Assembly: GCA_003132865.1 (NCBI GenBank)
Contig: PKYZ01000230.1
Coordinates: 1-10,123, forward strand
Direction of reading: 5' to 3'
Length of the DNA: 10,123 bases
From: Bryobacterales bacterium
GTDB lineage: Bacteria; Acidobacteriota; Terriglobia; Bryobacterales; Bryobacteraceae
Shown here: piece after piece, positions 1 through 7,312 of the stretch
How positions within the stretch are numbered: the stretch's first letter is position 1
Layout: every line of letters begins with the position of its first letter
Translations under genes and position numbers: made by a program
The notes under the pieces: generated by a model
Told to the model about the DNA's origin: nothing
The model's input: the letters and a program-made list of their open reading frames with translations, nothing else
The model's database searches: none

Positions 1-2
1 AT

Positions 3-2234
3 CTGAATCCGGCGATGCTCGCATACATGTCTTTTTGGCCCCAACCCAACGGTCCGGAGAGACTCGTCGGCGGGCTGCCGACTGGGACGGCGCTCGCCTA
101 CAACAATCCCCGCCAGTCGATCCGGGAAGATTTCGGCACCACGCGAGCCGATTACACGCTGGGCAGCCGCGATTGGCTCGCGGGGATCTACACGATCGAC
201 GATGGCAATAGTCTGATCCCGCTGTCCGATCCACTGTTTGCGTCTTACGAGACGCTGCGCGCCCAGGTTGCCAGCGCGCAGGAAACGCACGTTTTTTCGC
301 CGTGGTTTCTGAACACATTCGACGCCGGGTTCTCGCGCGCGGGCTTCAACCTGGATTCACCGCTTCTGGCTTCGTTTCCGGCGAGCGATTCGTTTGTCAG
401 CGGGTTGGGGCCTGGCGGAATCGTGATTGGCGGCGGCGTCACCACCACGGGTCTCGGATCCATCACTTCGGCCGGGCCGAACAACGCGGCCAATGTCTGG
501 AGCCGACGCAATCTTTACACCTGGACGGATGGTGTCCAGATCGTCAAGGGGATCCATCAGATCAGTGCCGGAGTGTGGTTTCAGCGGCTACAGGATAACG
601 AGGACACTGCGTCGCGCCAATTGGGACAAGCGAGTTTCACCAGTCTGACGACCTTTCTGCAGGGCAAGGTCAGCAGTTTCCAGGTAGTGCCCACACCCAG
701 TGAACTGGGCTGGAGAAGTCTCTTCGGCGCCTGGTATTTTGAGGACACCATCAAGCTGCTGCCGAATCTCACGCTCCAGGCGGGCATCCGGCACGAGTTT
801 ACTAACGGATGGAACGAAGTGGCCGGCCGGGCCGCCAACTACATCACCAACGGTGATGGCGTGCTGGAAACCACCCCGGTCGTCGGCCATTCGGCGTTCA
901 CGGAAAACAATGCGACCCGGCTGTTCGGACCCCGGATTGCCCTGGCGTGGGATGTCTTTGGGAATGGCCGCACGGTACTGCGTGCCGGTTTTGGTACCTA
1001 TTACTCACTGATCGACGATCTCAGCTTCCTTCTGAATTCAGTGCCGCCCTACAACGGGGCTCTCTCGTTTGCGAACGTCTCGCTGCCTCCGATCCTGCCG
1101 ATTCTTCCGAACGTGGCTCCCCCGCCCTCGTGTGGCCCTGGTGTCCCGGCGCCGTGCACTACTTACGCGCCCCAAGGAATACAGCCAAATGCGAAAACAC
1201 CAGCGGTTCAGGAGTGGCGTTTCACCGTAGAGCGGCAGCTCGATCGGAATACGGTCCTACGCTTGGCATATGTGGGGTCGTTCGGATACCACGGTCTCCT
1301 CAGCGTGGACCCGAACACTATTCCCGCCCGGATCTGCGCGAGCGCTAGCGGTTGCACGGCAGGCGGAACGCCGGGCACCACGACCAGCATCGTGCCCCAA
1401 GGCGCGCAGTATATCCCCGCCGGAAGCCGGCCGAACCCGTACTTGGGTGCGGGCTTCTTCTGGTACACGGAGGGGAACAGCAGTTACAACGCTCTGCAGG
1501 TGGACGCGAGCCGGCGTCTTACGCAGGGCCTGGAATTCAGGGCAAATTACACATGGTCGAAGAATCTCGACATGAATTCGGCGCTGACTGGCGCGCAGGC
1601 GAACAATCAGGCACAAATGATTCTGGACCGCAACGACCTACTGAGAGACTGGGGGCCTTCGGCGTTGAACGTCACAAGCCAGGCCAGCATCTCCTGGATT
1701 TACTCACTGCCTTTCGGACGCGACAGGCGTTGGTCGGCAGGTCTGAGCCGAATCCAGGACGCACTCATCGGCGGATGGCAACTCGACGGAATCGCGACGT
1801 TGTTGAGCGGTTTCCCGTTCACTCCCCAGATTGGCTCGAACCGTTCCGGCGATGGAGACACGCGAAATCCCGACCGGCCGTCCCTGAATCCGGCATTCAG
1901 CGGACCGGTCGTGGTGGGCAACCCAAACCAATGGTTCAACCCGAACGCGTTCGTTCTGCCCGCACCTGGGACATACGGCGACCTCGGCCGGGGAACTTAC
2001 ACCGGCTCAGGACTGGCCGCTTTGGACCTATCCCTAGTCAAGGACATCGCTGCTACCGAGAGAATGAATCTTCAGCTTCGATCGGAATTCTTTAACATAT
2101 TCAACCACACGAATCTTGGAACGCCTAACGCCATCGTATTCTCGGGCGGCGCGATCAGCCCGTCAGCGGGGTTAATCACCGCGACGGCGACTACGTCGCG
2201 GCAGATTCAGTTCGGGCTGAAACTGATTTTTTGA
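3..2234 (+). CDS. TonB-dependent receptor, Oar-like (C-terminal part, 5' end outside window)
   Basis: This is an outer-membrane beta-barrel receptor of the large Acidobacteriota TonB-dependent/Oar-like type, which takes up unknown, probably organic, ligands using energy passed by TonB. The reading frame is open to the left edge (LNPAM precedes the first ATG at 15), so the N-terminal signal, carboxypeptidase-regulatory-like domain and plug lie upstream; family members are usually around 1000-1200 residues and about 743 are visible. Barrel features include alternating aromatic and polar strands, segments such as LRLAYVGSFGYHG, FRANYTWSKNLD and ISWIYSLPFG, and a final strand ending RQIQFGLKLIF with the C-terminal phenylalanine used in outer-membrane protein assembly. 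A proline-rich stretch with two cysteines (around residue 365) is probably an extracellular loop. The class is secure from the barrel repeats and ending; the substrate cannot be read from the sequence. Confidence 0.9.
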   Translation: MNPAMLAYMSFWPQPNGPERLVGGLPTGTALAYNNPRQSIREDFGTTRADYTLGSRDWLAGIYTIDDGNSLIPLSDPLFASYETLRAQVASAQETHVFSPWFLNTFDAGFSRAGFNLDSPLLASFPASDSFVSGLGPGGIVIGGGVTTTGLGSITSAGPNNAANVWSRRNLYTWTDGVQIVKGIHQISAGVWFQRLQDNEDTASRQLGQASFTSLTTFLQGKVSSFQVVPTPSELGWRSLFGAWYFEDTIKLLPNLTLQAGIRHEFTNGWNEVAGRAANYITNGDGVLETTPVVGHSAFTENNATRLFGPRIALAWDVFGNGRTVLRAGFGTYYSLIDDLSFLLNSVPPYNGALSFANVSLPPILPILPNVAPPPSCGPGVPAPCTTYAPQGIQPNAKTPAVQEWRFTVERQLDRNTVLRLAYVGSFGYHGLLSVDPNTIPARICASASGCTAGGTPGTTTSIVPQGAQYIPAGSRPNPYLGAGFFWYTEGNSSYNALQVDASRRLTQGLEFRANYTWSKNLDMNSALTGAQANNQAQMILDRNDLLRDWGPSALNVTSQASISWIYSLPFGRDRRWSAGLSRIQDALIGGWQLDGIATLLSGFPFTPQIGSNRSGDGDTRNPDRPSLNPAFSGPVVVGNPNQWFNPNAFVLPAPGTYGDLGRGTYTGSGLAALDLSLVKDIAATERMNLQLRSEFFNIFNHTNLGTPNAIVFSGGAISPSAGLITATATTSRQIQFGLKLIF

Positions 2235-2242
2235 GCTCGGCC

Positions 2243-2276
2243 GCTCCGCTGCACGGCGCGGAGAGCAATGTTTTTT
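2243..2276 (+). terminator. Probable rho-independent terminator after the receptor gene
   Basis: Nine bases after the receptor stop codon, CTCCGC (2244-2249) pairs with GCGGAG (2258-2263) across an 8-base loop. A run of six T follows at 2271-2276. The T run begins 7 bases after the stem, slightly far for a textbook terminator, so efficiency is uncertain. Its position directly behind the gene supports the call. Confidence 0.5.
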
Positions 2277-2363
2277 CAGGGGGCGTAGACGAAACAGGGC
2301 AGGGGTAGGCGGAAGATCGTTTGGACGCCGCTCAGATAGAATGGCACGAGATGGGCACCCCAC

Positions 2364-2717
2364 ATGCCGACCGAATTCTTTGAAAAATACCCTACGTCGC
2401 TTCGCCTGGAAATGTTCACCGTCATGAACAAGGGCTTCCAGCGGTGGGACCCAGTGCCGATATCAGCGGAAGCCAAAGTATTCCTGGTGATCACGGCTGA
2501 AGATCTCAGCGACGGAGCCTTCACGACCCAAATTGTCGGCTTGAGCCTGAACGGGCTGAAGGACATGGGGAAGAACGGAATCCAGCACGTCGCGGAACCC
2601 ACGGAGAAACAGCGCGCGATTGTCAATGGTTGTCTTGAGAGTGCGTCACGGGCAATCGTGAATCGGATGGCTGAGAAGTTCGATCCGTTTATGCGGACCG
2701 AGGGGCCGGTTCAATAG
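2364..2717 (+). CDS. Hypothetical protein, 117 aa
   Basis: I do not recognise this protein. It is 117 residues, begins at ATG and ends at TAG. It has no signal peptide or membrane segment, so it is probably cytoplasmic. The middle (FLVITAEDLSDGAFTTQIVGLSLNGL, about residues 40-65) alternates like beta strands. The second half (EKQRAIVNGCLESASRAIVNRMAEKF) looks like one or two amphipathic helices. The composition is balanced and less arginine-rich than the antisense frames here, which favours real coding. The region just upstream has a GAGATGGG stretch that could serve as a weak ribosome-binding site. It lies alone, 129 bp after the receptor and probably after that gene's terminator. Nothing in its neighbours suggests a role. 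Confidence 0.6.
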   Translation: MPTEFFEKYPTSLRLEMFTVMNKGFQRWDPVPISAEAKVFLVITAEDLSDGAFTTQIVGLSLNGLKDMGKNGIQHVAEPTEKQRAIVNGCLESASRAIVNRMAEKFDPFMRTEGPVQ

Positions 2718-2775
2718 GTCTTCCGGGCGTCACCGTTGGAACGTTGCTCGGCGCACGCCTTGGCTGCCTTGAGCA

Positions 2776-2823
2776 ACCCTCAAACGCCCGCCGCCGGCAG
2801 GCCCCCGTCTCCACGACCTGCGC
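2776..2823 (-). repeat. Diverged second copy of part of the terminase-like gene
   Basis: An 18-base stretch at 2776-2793 is identical to 3135-3152 inside the neighbouring terminase-like gene. A further ACCTGCGC match (2816-2823 against 3172-3179) lies at the far end, with the middle diverged and 3 bases longer. Both copies face the same way. Read on the minus strand, this copy encodes AQVVETGACRRRAFEG, against AQVLEDAARRRAFEG in the gene. It sits in a 50-residue open frame (2841 to 2689) whose ATG overlaps the TGA of the terminase-like gene. It is probably a remnant of a partial duplication or of a related tandem gene, not a working protein. Confidence 0.5.
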
Positions 2824-2837
2824 CTCGGTCCGGCGCG

Positions 2838-3245
2838 TCATCCGGTGCCGCGTCTCCTGCTCGCTGACTCCAGAGCTGCTTCGATTTCGATACGAACGGA
2901 GTCGAGGCCGTCTTGAACGATGCGGATAGCCAGCACTTGCTCTTCGGACAGCTTGGCCAGGGTTTCCTCGTCGATGAATGGCGCCGGCATGTCGCCGCCC
3001 TTACCGGTACCCGGCTGCCTTGCCGCTGGCTTGTACGCGGGGTGGTGTGCCTTGAGCAGTTGCACCAGCAGGCGGTCGGAATACTTCAGTTCGTACCCCA
3101 CAAGCTTGCCCCGGTAGTAGACGCCCTTCAGGACACCCTCAAACGCCCGCCGACGTGCTGCGTCTTCCAGCACCTGCGCAGCTTCCAGTTCCGCCCGCTC
3201 GAACGCAACCTTGTTACGCGTTGTCGGTTGCCAGCCATCGGTCAT
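2838..3245 (-). CDS. Phage terminase small-subunit-like protein, N-terminally truncated
   Basis: Small terminase-like proteins of this type recognise phage DNA for packaging and are common as prophage relics. From the ATG at 3245 the product is 135 residues. The recognisable core is FERAELEAAQVLEDAARRRAFEGV followed by YYRGKLVGYELKYSDRLLVQLLKAHHPAYK, matching the second half of that family (acidic helix, ARRRA-EG, Y-x-G-x-x-VG, K-x-SD-x-LL--LLK---P--Y). The helix-turn-helix half that normally precedes it is missing: only MTDGWQPTTRNK lies before the core. A GTG at 3296 would add 17 arginine- and alanine-rich residues of no recognisable family, so I prefer 3245. The C-terminal tail (about residues 90-135) is charged and helical. 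No large terminase, portal or capsid gene is nearby, so this is probably a relic; it may or may not be expressed. Assignment is from memory of the family motif. Confidence 0.55.
   Translation of the reverse strand: MTDGWQPTTRNKVAFERAELEAAQVLEDAARRRAFEGVLKGVYYRGKLVGYELKYSDRLLVQLLKAHHPAYKPAARQPGTGKGGDMPAPFIDEETLAKLSEEQVLAIRIVQDGLDSVRIEIEAALESASRRRGTG
3135..3179 (-). repeat. Parent copy of the partial duplication
   Basis: This is the copy inside the terminase-like coding region that matches 2776-2823. The exact 18-base match is 3135-3152 and the second anchor is 3172-3179. It encodes the AQVLEDAARRRAFEG helix of the protein. The spacing between copies is 359 bp, measured between the identical 18-base blocks. 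Confidence 0.5.
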
Positions 3246-3441
3246 TGGTGCGGCCCGCCTCGTCCGCCAAGCCGGCCACGCCGCCGCCAAGCCCACGGTC
3301 CAAGCAGTAGGCCCGCAGGCTTCGTCACATTGAGGTCTATTGCGCGACGCGTCTCCTCTAGCACGCTGACGACGTTCGGCAATATCACGGGCGCATCGGA
3401 CGCACGGAATCGGCAGTTCGGCGGGAAGCTTCTGATTGATT

Positions 3442-4680
3442 TCAAGTCTGCGCGAATTGCGACGCCTGAGGCGCCTGGTAGACCACCTGGAGATGGGGCG
3501 TTTCCAGTCGCGCGTTGTTCTGGAGCTTTGAAGCGAGGCAGCTTTCCAGAATGCCGCTAGTGAGAAGCGTCCGCTCCACTGGATAGGGGGCTACACCCGT
3601 CTCGAACATCTGCTCCGCCTTGTGCATCAAGCAGGCGGAGTAGGTGACGTTCGGATCGGGAGTCAGAAGAAACTGTGTGGACCAGATCTCTTTCGAGCCT
3701 TTCAGCCGGGCAGCGAAATTGAAATCCTTGATGGCGCCATCGAGCATCAGCAGAGTGGCCTTCAGGCCGTCGCGGTACTCGATGAAGTAGGCGGCGGGTG
3801 ATTTAACCAGTTTCGGCAACTCGTTCGAGGCGACCAGGTCTTGCGTCCGGCCGTCGGTAACCGTCAGTCCCAGGGGAGTGTCGCTGCGGGAGAGCGCGGC
3901 AGCGAGCAGATCTTTCGAATAGCGGCCCGCTTCTCCGGCCTGCCAGACGGCACCGCCTTGGACCAATTGAACGGCCTGGACGCCGGTTTCGCCGCCGCGG
4001 CGGCGTTCCACCATGCACTGGAGGCCCTCAAGGGCATGAAAATCCATCGCGTCGGAGCCGCCCTCACCCACCATGAGCGCGTCTTCGATCACGCAATCCA
4101 GTGGAAGCTCGATTGAGGGCAACCGCCACGTCACGGGAATCGAAGAACCGGCAAGCATCGGGAAGTGTAGCCGGCGCGAGGCGTCGACCATCGCTTTTGC
4201 CTTCTCGAAGCTGTAGGAAAGGTGCTTATCGTTGTACAGGGGAACGGCGCGGCGGTCCTCTTCGAAGACCTTGACACACTGCTGGAAGAACTCGGAGCGC
4301 GGATAGAGGATCTGGCCCTTTTCATTGCGCGCATAGTTACCGTGCTCTGCGATGAGGAGCACCGCATCTATTGCGAGCTGCTTGCCGCCACAACGAAGGG
4401 CCTCGGGAATCGAGGAGTATACCTGGAAGCCGAATTCGCGCGCGCGGGCCGCGCTCAAATCGCCTTCCGGCGTCTGATCGACGTACAGCGACACCACCCG
4501 CGCGTCCGGCTTGCGCCACACGCCGCCATATGGATAGCCGACGAGGAAACGATCACCCATGTGCTGTGCGTGCGATTGAAGCCGGTAGATGGTTGCGAGG
4601 ATCGCGATGCGTTTCGGCGGGGTGGCGGGAGGGGCCGCTAGGGCCGCGGTGGTTTGCAGAAAAGTGCGCCGGGTCAGCAT
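3442..4680 (-). CDS. Tat-signal conserved protein, paralog A (distant Gfo/Idh/MocA-like)
   Basis: This is a 412-residue protein of a conserved family with no function I can name. It begins with a twin-arginine signal (TRRTFLQTTAALAA, residues 3-16), so it is probably folded in the cytoplasm and exported. Strand-rich sequence follows (KRIAILATIY, RVVSLYVDQ, AIDAVLLIAEHGNY). Then come the conserved blocks NEKGQ-YPR-EFF (119-132), NDKHLS (150-155), AGSS-PVTWR-PS-E-PL (177-194), CMVERRRGGETGV (222-234), DFNFAA (319-324) and PYPVERTLLTSG (365-376). The order (alternating strands, a DKHLS block where Gfo/Idh/MocA enzymes have E-K-P, then a larger alpha/beta part) suggests a distant relative of that fold, but the glycine-rich nucleotide-binding motif is absent. 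It starts 2 nt after the stop of paralog B, with GGAGA about 10 nt before its ATG, so the two are probably co-transcribed and translationally coupled. The export signal is clear; the fold is inference. Confidence 0.75.
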   Translation of the reverse strand: MLTRRTFLQTTAALAAPPATPPKRIAILATIYRLQSHAQHMGDRFLVGYPYGGVWRKPDARVVSLYVDQTPEGDLSAARAREFGFQVYSSIPEALRCGGKQLAIDAVLLIAEHGNYARNEKGQILYPRSEFFQQCVKVFEEDRRAVPLYNDKHLSYSFEKAKAMVDASRRLHFPMLAGSSIPVTWRLPSIELPLDCVIEDALMVGEGGSDAMDFHALEGLQCMVERRRGGETGVQAVQLVQGGAVWQAGEAGRYSKDLLAAALSRSDTPLGLTVTDGRTQDLVASNELPKLVKSPAAYFIEYRDGLKATLLMLDGAIKDFNFAARLKGSKEIWSTQFLLTPDPNVTYSACLMHKAEQMFETGVAPYPVERTLLTSGILESCLASKLQNNARLETPHLQVVYQAPQASQFAQT

Positions 4681-4682
4681 GG

Positions 4683-5882
4683 TCAGGTTCTCCAGAAGGT
4701 GGATTCCTCCGGGGGCTGATAGTGGATTGCGAGGTGCGGCGTCTCAAACCGCTTTTGCCCGAGGTACAAGCTCTCGACGCCAGCGGCCGTCAGGCCAGTG
4801 GTGAGTAGCGTGCGTTCGACAGGATACGGCGAGCGGCCTGTGAGAAACAGCTTCTCCATATGGTTAACCAGCGGGCTGAAGAAGTTTGCGAGCGTGGTGC
4901 GGCCATCCGGCATGGGTAGATACATCTGCGTCGACCATGGGCCGCGCGAGCCGTTCACGTACGCTGCAAAGTTGAAGTCGCGGACCAGGCCGGTCATCAG
5001 GAGCACAGTACACTTGAGGCCATCGGCATGCTCGTAGCGGTAAGCGACCGGGTCCCGCACGAGGCGGCGCATGTCGTCATCGGTCGGGAGGACGTGGCTG
5101 AAGCTCTGGCGAGCTGGCGTGAGCGTGTGGCTCCGGGTCAGCGCCGCCTCCATCAGCGGCCGGGGCCAGACGCCTTCGCGCAGCGCGTCCCAAAACTTGT
5201 CTCCGCGATATGCCTGTACCCACTCGACGCCGGTCTCGCCGCCGCGCCGCCGTTCGACCATGCATTGGATGGTCTCCAGACCGTGAAAGTCGTAGCTGTC
5301 CACGCCGCCGTAGCAGACGCACACGGCTTCTCCGACGCGCGATCCGAGCGGCATCTCGACTGATGGTATACGCCAGGTGACCGGCAGGCTCGATCCTGCC
5401 ATGAAACCGAATCGCATCTCCCGGGACGTGTCGAACATCTGGCGAGCCCACTCCCAGTTCCACGACAAGTGCTTATCGTTGAAGACGGGTACGGAACGGC
5501 CGGTCGCGCGGAAGACCTTCACGATCTCCTCGAAGAATTCGTGGCGCGGATACTGGGTCTGTCCCTTTTCGTTACGCGGGTAATTGCCGTGCTCGGCGAC
5601 GAGCACTACGCCATCCACCGCAAGCTTCGAGCCGCCCAGCGTCAGCGCTTCCGCAATCGAGGGGCAGGTCTTCATCGTAGGGTGCCGGTTCGCACGTTCC
5701 CGGCTGAGATCGTTCTGCCCTACCTGATCGACGTATAGCGACACCAAGTCCATGGGAGGATAATGGTGAGCGCCGTTCCAGCCGTAGCCATCGAGGAAGC
5801 GATCCACGATGTGCTGCGCATGCGAGTACTTGAAAAAGGTGGTTACGACGGCGGCCAGTTTGGGGCGATAGGAGCTGCTCAT
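4683..5882 (-). CDS. Conserved protein, paralog B without export signal
   Basis: This is a 399-residue paralog of the next gene. It keeps the same blocks in the same order: YSHAQHIVDRFLDGY, LVSLYVDQ, AEHGNYPRNEKGQ, NDKHLSW, AGSSLPVTWRIPSVEMPLG, CMVERRRGGETGV, DFNFAAY, WSTQMY, PYPVERTLLTTG and RFETPHLAIHY. It starts almost directly at the first strand ([17 protein letters not shown]) and has no signal peptide, so it should stay in the cytoplasm while paralog A is exported. I chose the ATG at 5882. A GTG at 5900 would add six residues and lies just where transcription from the TATAAT at 5911-5906 would begin. The ATG has no clear Shine-Dalgarno site. It is first in a probable two-gene operon. 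Function is unknown; a sugar- or polyol-processing role would be a guess from fold resemblance only. Confidence 0.75.
   Translation of the reverse strand: MSSSYRPKLAAVVTTFFKYSHAQHIVDRFLDGYGWNGAHHYPPMDLVSLYVDQVGQNDLSRERANRHPTMKTCPSIAEALTLGGSKLAVDGVVLVAEHGNYPRNEKGQTQYPRHEFFEEIVKVFRATGRSVPVFNDKHLSWNWEWARQMFDTSREMRFGFMAGSSLPVTWRIPSVEMPLGSRVGEAVCVCYGGVDSYDFHGLETIQCMVERRRGGETGVEWVQAYRGDKFWDALREGVWPRPLMEAALTRSHTLTPARQSFSHVLPTDDDMRRLVRDPVAYRYEHADGLKCTVLLMTGLVRDFNFAAYVNGSRGPWSTQMYLPMPDGRTTLANFFSPLVNHMEKLFLTGRSPYPVERTLLTTGLTAAGVESLYLGQKRFETPHLAIHYQPPEESTFWRT
5870..5874 (+). promoter_or_regulatory. Ribosome-binding site that fixes the dipeptidase start
   Basis: AGGAG lies 6 nt before the ATG at 5881, a near-ideal Shine-Dalgarno site and spacing. 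It supports this start although it leaves no space between the dipeptidase and the divergent gene. The site lies inside the first codons of paralog B on the other strand. Confidence 0.65.
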
Positions 5883-7104
5883 GGGACGAAAGCCAGGCAC
5901 CCACGATTATAAGCTGGCGACATGTCTGCTGGCGGCGGCGTTCGGGTTGCAAGGGCAGACGGCCGATCGGGCGCGCGCGCTGCACGCGAGCTCGCTGGTG
6001 TTCGACGGCCATGTGCATGCGATCGACCGCGAGTTCTATCACGGCGGCGATATCGGCAGCCGGAAGGCCGACGGGCAGTTCGATCTGCCGCGCGCGCAGG
6101 AGGGCGGGCTGGGCGCACTCTTTTTCTCCATCTTCGTCACGGAAGACTACTATCCGGCGCGTCTAGAGACCAAACAGGCGCTGCGCATGCTGGATTGCGC
6201 GTTCGAGCAGATCGGGAGGAACAGCGCATCGATCGCAATTGCGCGGACGGCGAACGACATTGAACAGATTCATAAGAGCGGCAGGATCGCCGCGGTGCTC
6301 GATATCGAGGGCAGTTTCGACCTGGATGGCGACTTGGGCGTTCTGCGCCAGATGTACCGGATGGGGCTTCGGTCCGTTCAGCTCTCGGCGCATAACTGGA
6401 CCAGCAACTATGCGGATTCCTGCTGCTCGCCCGCAAAGTGGCGCGGGCTGAATGAACGGGGCATCGCCTTCGTTCACGAGATGAATCGGCTCGGCATGGT
6501 GATCGATGTGTCGCATGCTTCCGATGACGCGATCTCGCAGGCGATCGATGCCAGCAGCGACCCGGTGATTGCAACTCACCACGGCCTGCGCGCTGTGAAC
6601 GACATTCCACGGAACATGCCGGATTGGCTGTTGAAAAAGCTTGCGGCCAAGGGCGGCGTGATCGGGTTCCAGCTTGGCAACGAGTTTCACAACCGAAAAG
6701 CCTTCGAGTGGCGCACAGAACACGCCGGCAAGCCGTTTTGGGACACGGCGAGCATTGTGGCGCGCGGCACGCAAATGAGCATCGCCGATCTCGACCGGAT
6801 CGTTGCTCCGCAGTTCCCAATGGTCCCCGCCGGGATCCCCGATGAAATCCGCATGACCGTGGGCGAGTGGGTGGGCGTGATCGACCGCGCCATAGGGCTG
6901 ATCGGCGAGGACCACGTCGCGCTCGGCAGCGATTTCGATGGCGGGCCGCCGCTGCCGCGCGGGATGCGCGACGTCCGCGATCTCCCGATGATTACGGACG
7001 CAATGCTGCGTCGAGGGTATTCCGATGAGCGCATCCGGAAATTTCTGGGCGGCAATCTGCTCCGGGTCTTCCGCAAGGTCACGGAGAAGGCGGGATTGCG
7101 CTAG
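5881..7104 (+). CDS. Secreted M19 (membrane/renal-type) dipeptidase
   Basis: Peptidase M19 enzymes are binuclear zinc hydrolases that cleave dipeptides, including some D-amino-acid dipeptides. The 407-residue protein has a short N-terminal signal (basic residues R3, K4, K11, then [11 protein letters not shown]), suggesting periplasmic or outer-surface location. The (beta/alpha)8 barrel signatures are present in order: DGHVH (42-46), DIEG (141-144), [23 protein letters not shown] (190-212), [12 protein letters not shown] (228-239), [20 protein letters not shown] (244-263), GSDFDG (349-354) and LGGNLLRVF near the end. Predicted metal ligands are H44, E143 (bridging), H212, H233 and D351. The usual HxD of the first strand is HxH here (H46 in place of D). 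A strong Shine-Dalgarno site precedes the ATG, and the start codon overlaps that of paralog B on the other strand. The family is secure; the exact substrate is open. Confidence 0.9.
   Translation: MGRKPGTHDYKLATCLLAAAFGLQGQTADRARALHASSLVFDGHVHAIDREFYHGGDIGSRKADGQFDLPRAQEGGLGALFFSIFVTEDYYPARLETKQALRMLDCAFEQIGRNSASIAIARTANDIEQIHKSGRIAAVLDIEGSFDLDGDLGVLRQMYRMGLRSVQLSAHNWTSNYADSCCSPAKWRGLNERGIAFVHEMNRLGMVIDVSHASDDAISQAIDASSDPVIATHHGLRAVNDIPRNMPDWLLKKLAAKGGVIGFQLGNEFHNRKAFEWRTEHAGKPFWDTASIVARGTQMSIADLDRIVAPQFPMVPAGIPDEIRMTVGEWVGVIDRAIGLIGEDHVALGSDFDGGPPLPRGMRDVRDLPMITDAMLRRGYSDERIRKFLGGNLLRVFRKVTEKAGLR
5906..5911 (-). promoter_or_regulatory. Possible -10 box (TATAAT) for the paralog B/A operon
   Basis: On the minus strand a perfect TATAAT reads from 5911 to 5906, inside the 5' end of the dipeptidase gene. 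A transcript starting about 6-7 nt downstream would begin near 5899-5900, giving a leader of about 18 nt to the ATG at 5882, or a leaderless message if the GTG at 5900 is used. No good -35 match is seen at 16-18 nt (CGCCAG at 17), so this remains tentative. Confidence 0.35.
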
Positions 7105-7138
7105 AGCTAGAGTATCCGGTACCCGTCGAAAGGGCGAT

Positions 7139-7300
7139 TCAAGCGCATTGCCGTCCACGCAGACGGCCGCATCGTTTGTGGATGCCCGGCGCAAGCCGGA
7201 TAGTGGTCGGCGCGTCGCCTGCGAACATCCCGTCCACTTGGATATCGGAGCCCGGCTGGTTGGAGTTGATCGGCAGCGTGGCGGGCATGCCCTGCGTCAT
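7139..7300 (-). pseudogene. PEGA-domain fragment (remnant)
   Basis: PEGA domains are small beta-sandwich repeats found in surface proteins and at the end of bacterial kinases. The minus-strand frame reads [16 protein letters not shown] then [17 protein letters not shown] (7276 to 7178), matching the PEGA pattern S-x-P-x-G-A-x-I-x-V-D-G-x-x-x-G-x-T-P-x-x-x-x-L-x-x-G-x-H. After GIH the match stops and the frame ends at TGA (7141-7139) in unrelated arginine-rich sequence. No parent protein is visible on its upstream side, because the frame runs into the antisense of the pcm remnant. It is therefore probably a leftover C-terminal piece of a lost gene. The match is by eye. Confidence 0.5.
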
Positions 7301-7312
7301 CGGGCGGGTCTT

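Noticed and set aside
1352..2095. 247-residue plus-strand frame within the receptor gene
   Set aside because: It is an out-of-frame shadow of the receptor barrel, Arg-rich and without domains.
3242..3445. 67-residue minus-strand frame starting at TTG, overlapping the end of paralog A
   Set aside because: It has a TTG start, a weak match to nothing, and a C-terminal half that is arginine- and glycine-rich low-complexity sequence. The VLEETRRAIDLNVTKPAG stretch looks somewhat protein-like, so it may be another relic of the terminase patch, but I cannot support a gene.
2913..3560. 215-residue plus-strand frame
   Set aside because: It is antisense to the terminase-like gene and to the end of paralog A, whose minus-strand frames carry recognisable family motifs.
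7101..7112. CTAGAG repeated twice after the dipeptidase stop
   Set aside because: It is too short (two 6-base units) to call a repeat feature or a site.
6163..7194. 343-residue minus-strand frame opposite the dipeptidase
   Set aside because: The plus strand encodes a complete M19 enzyme with all signatures. This frame is a GC-rich antisense shadow.
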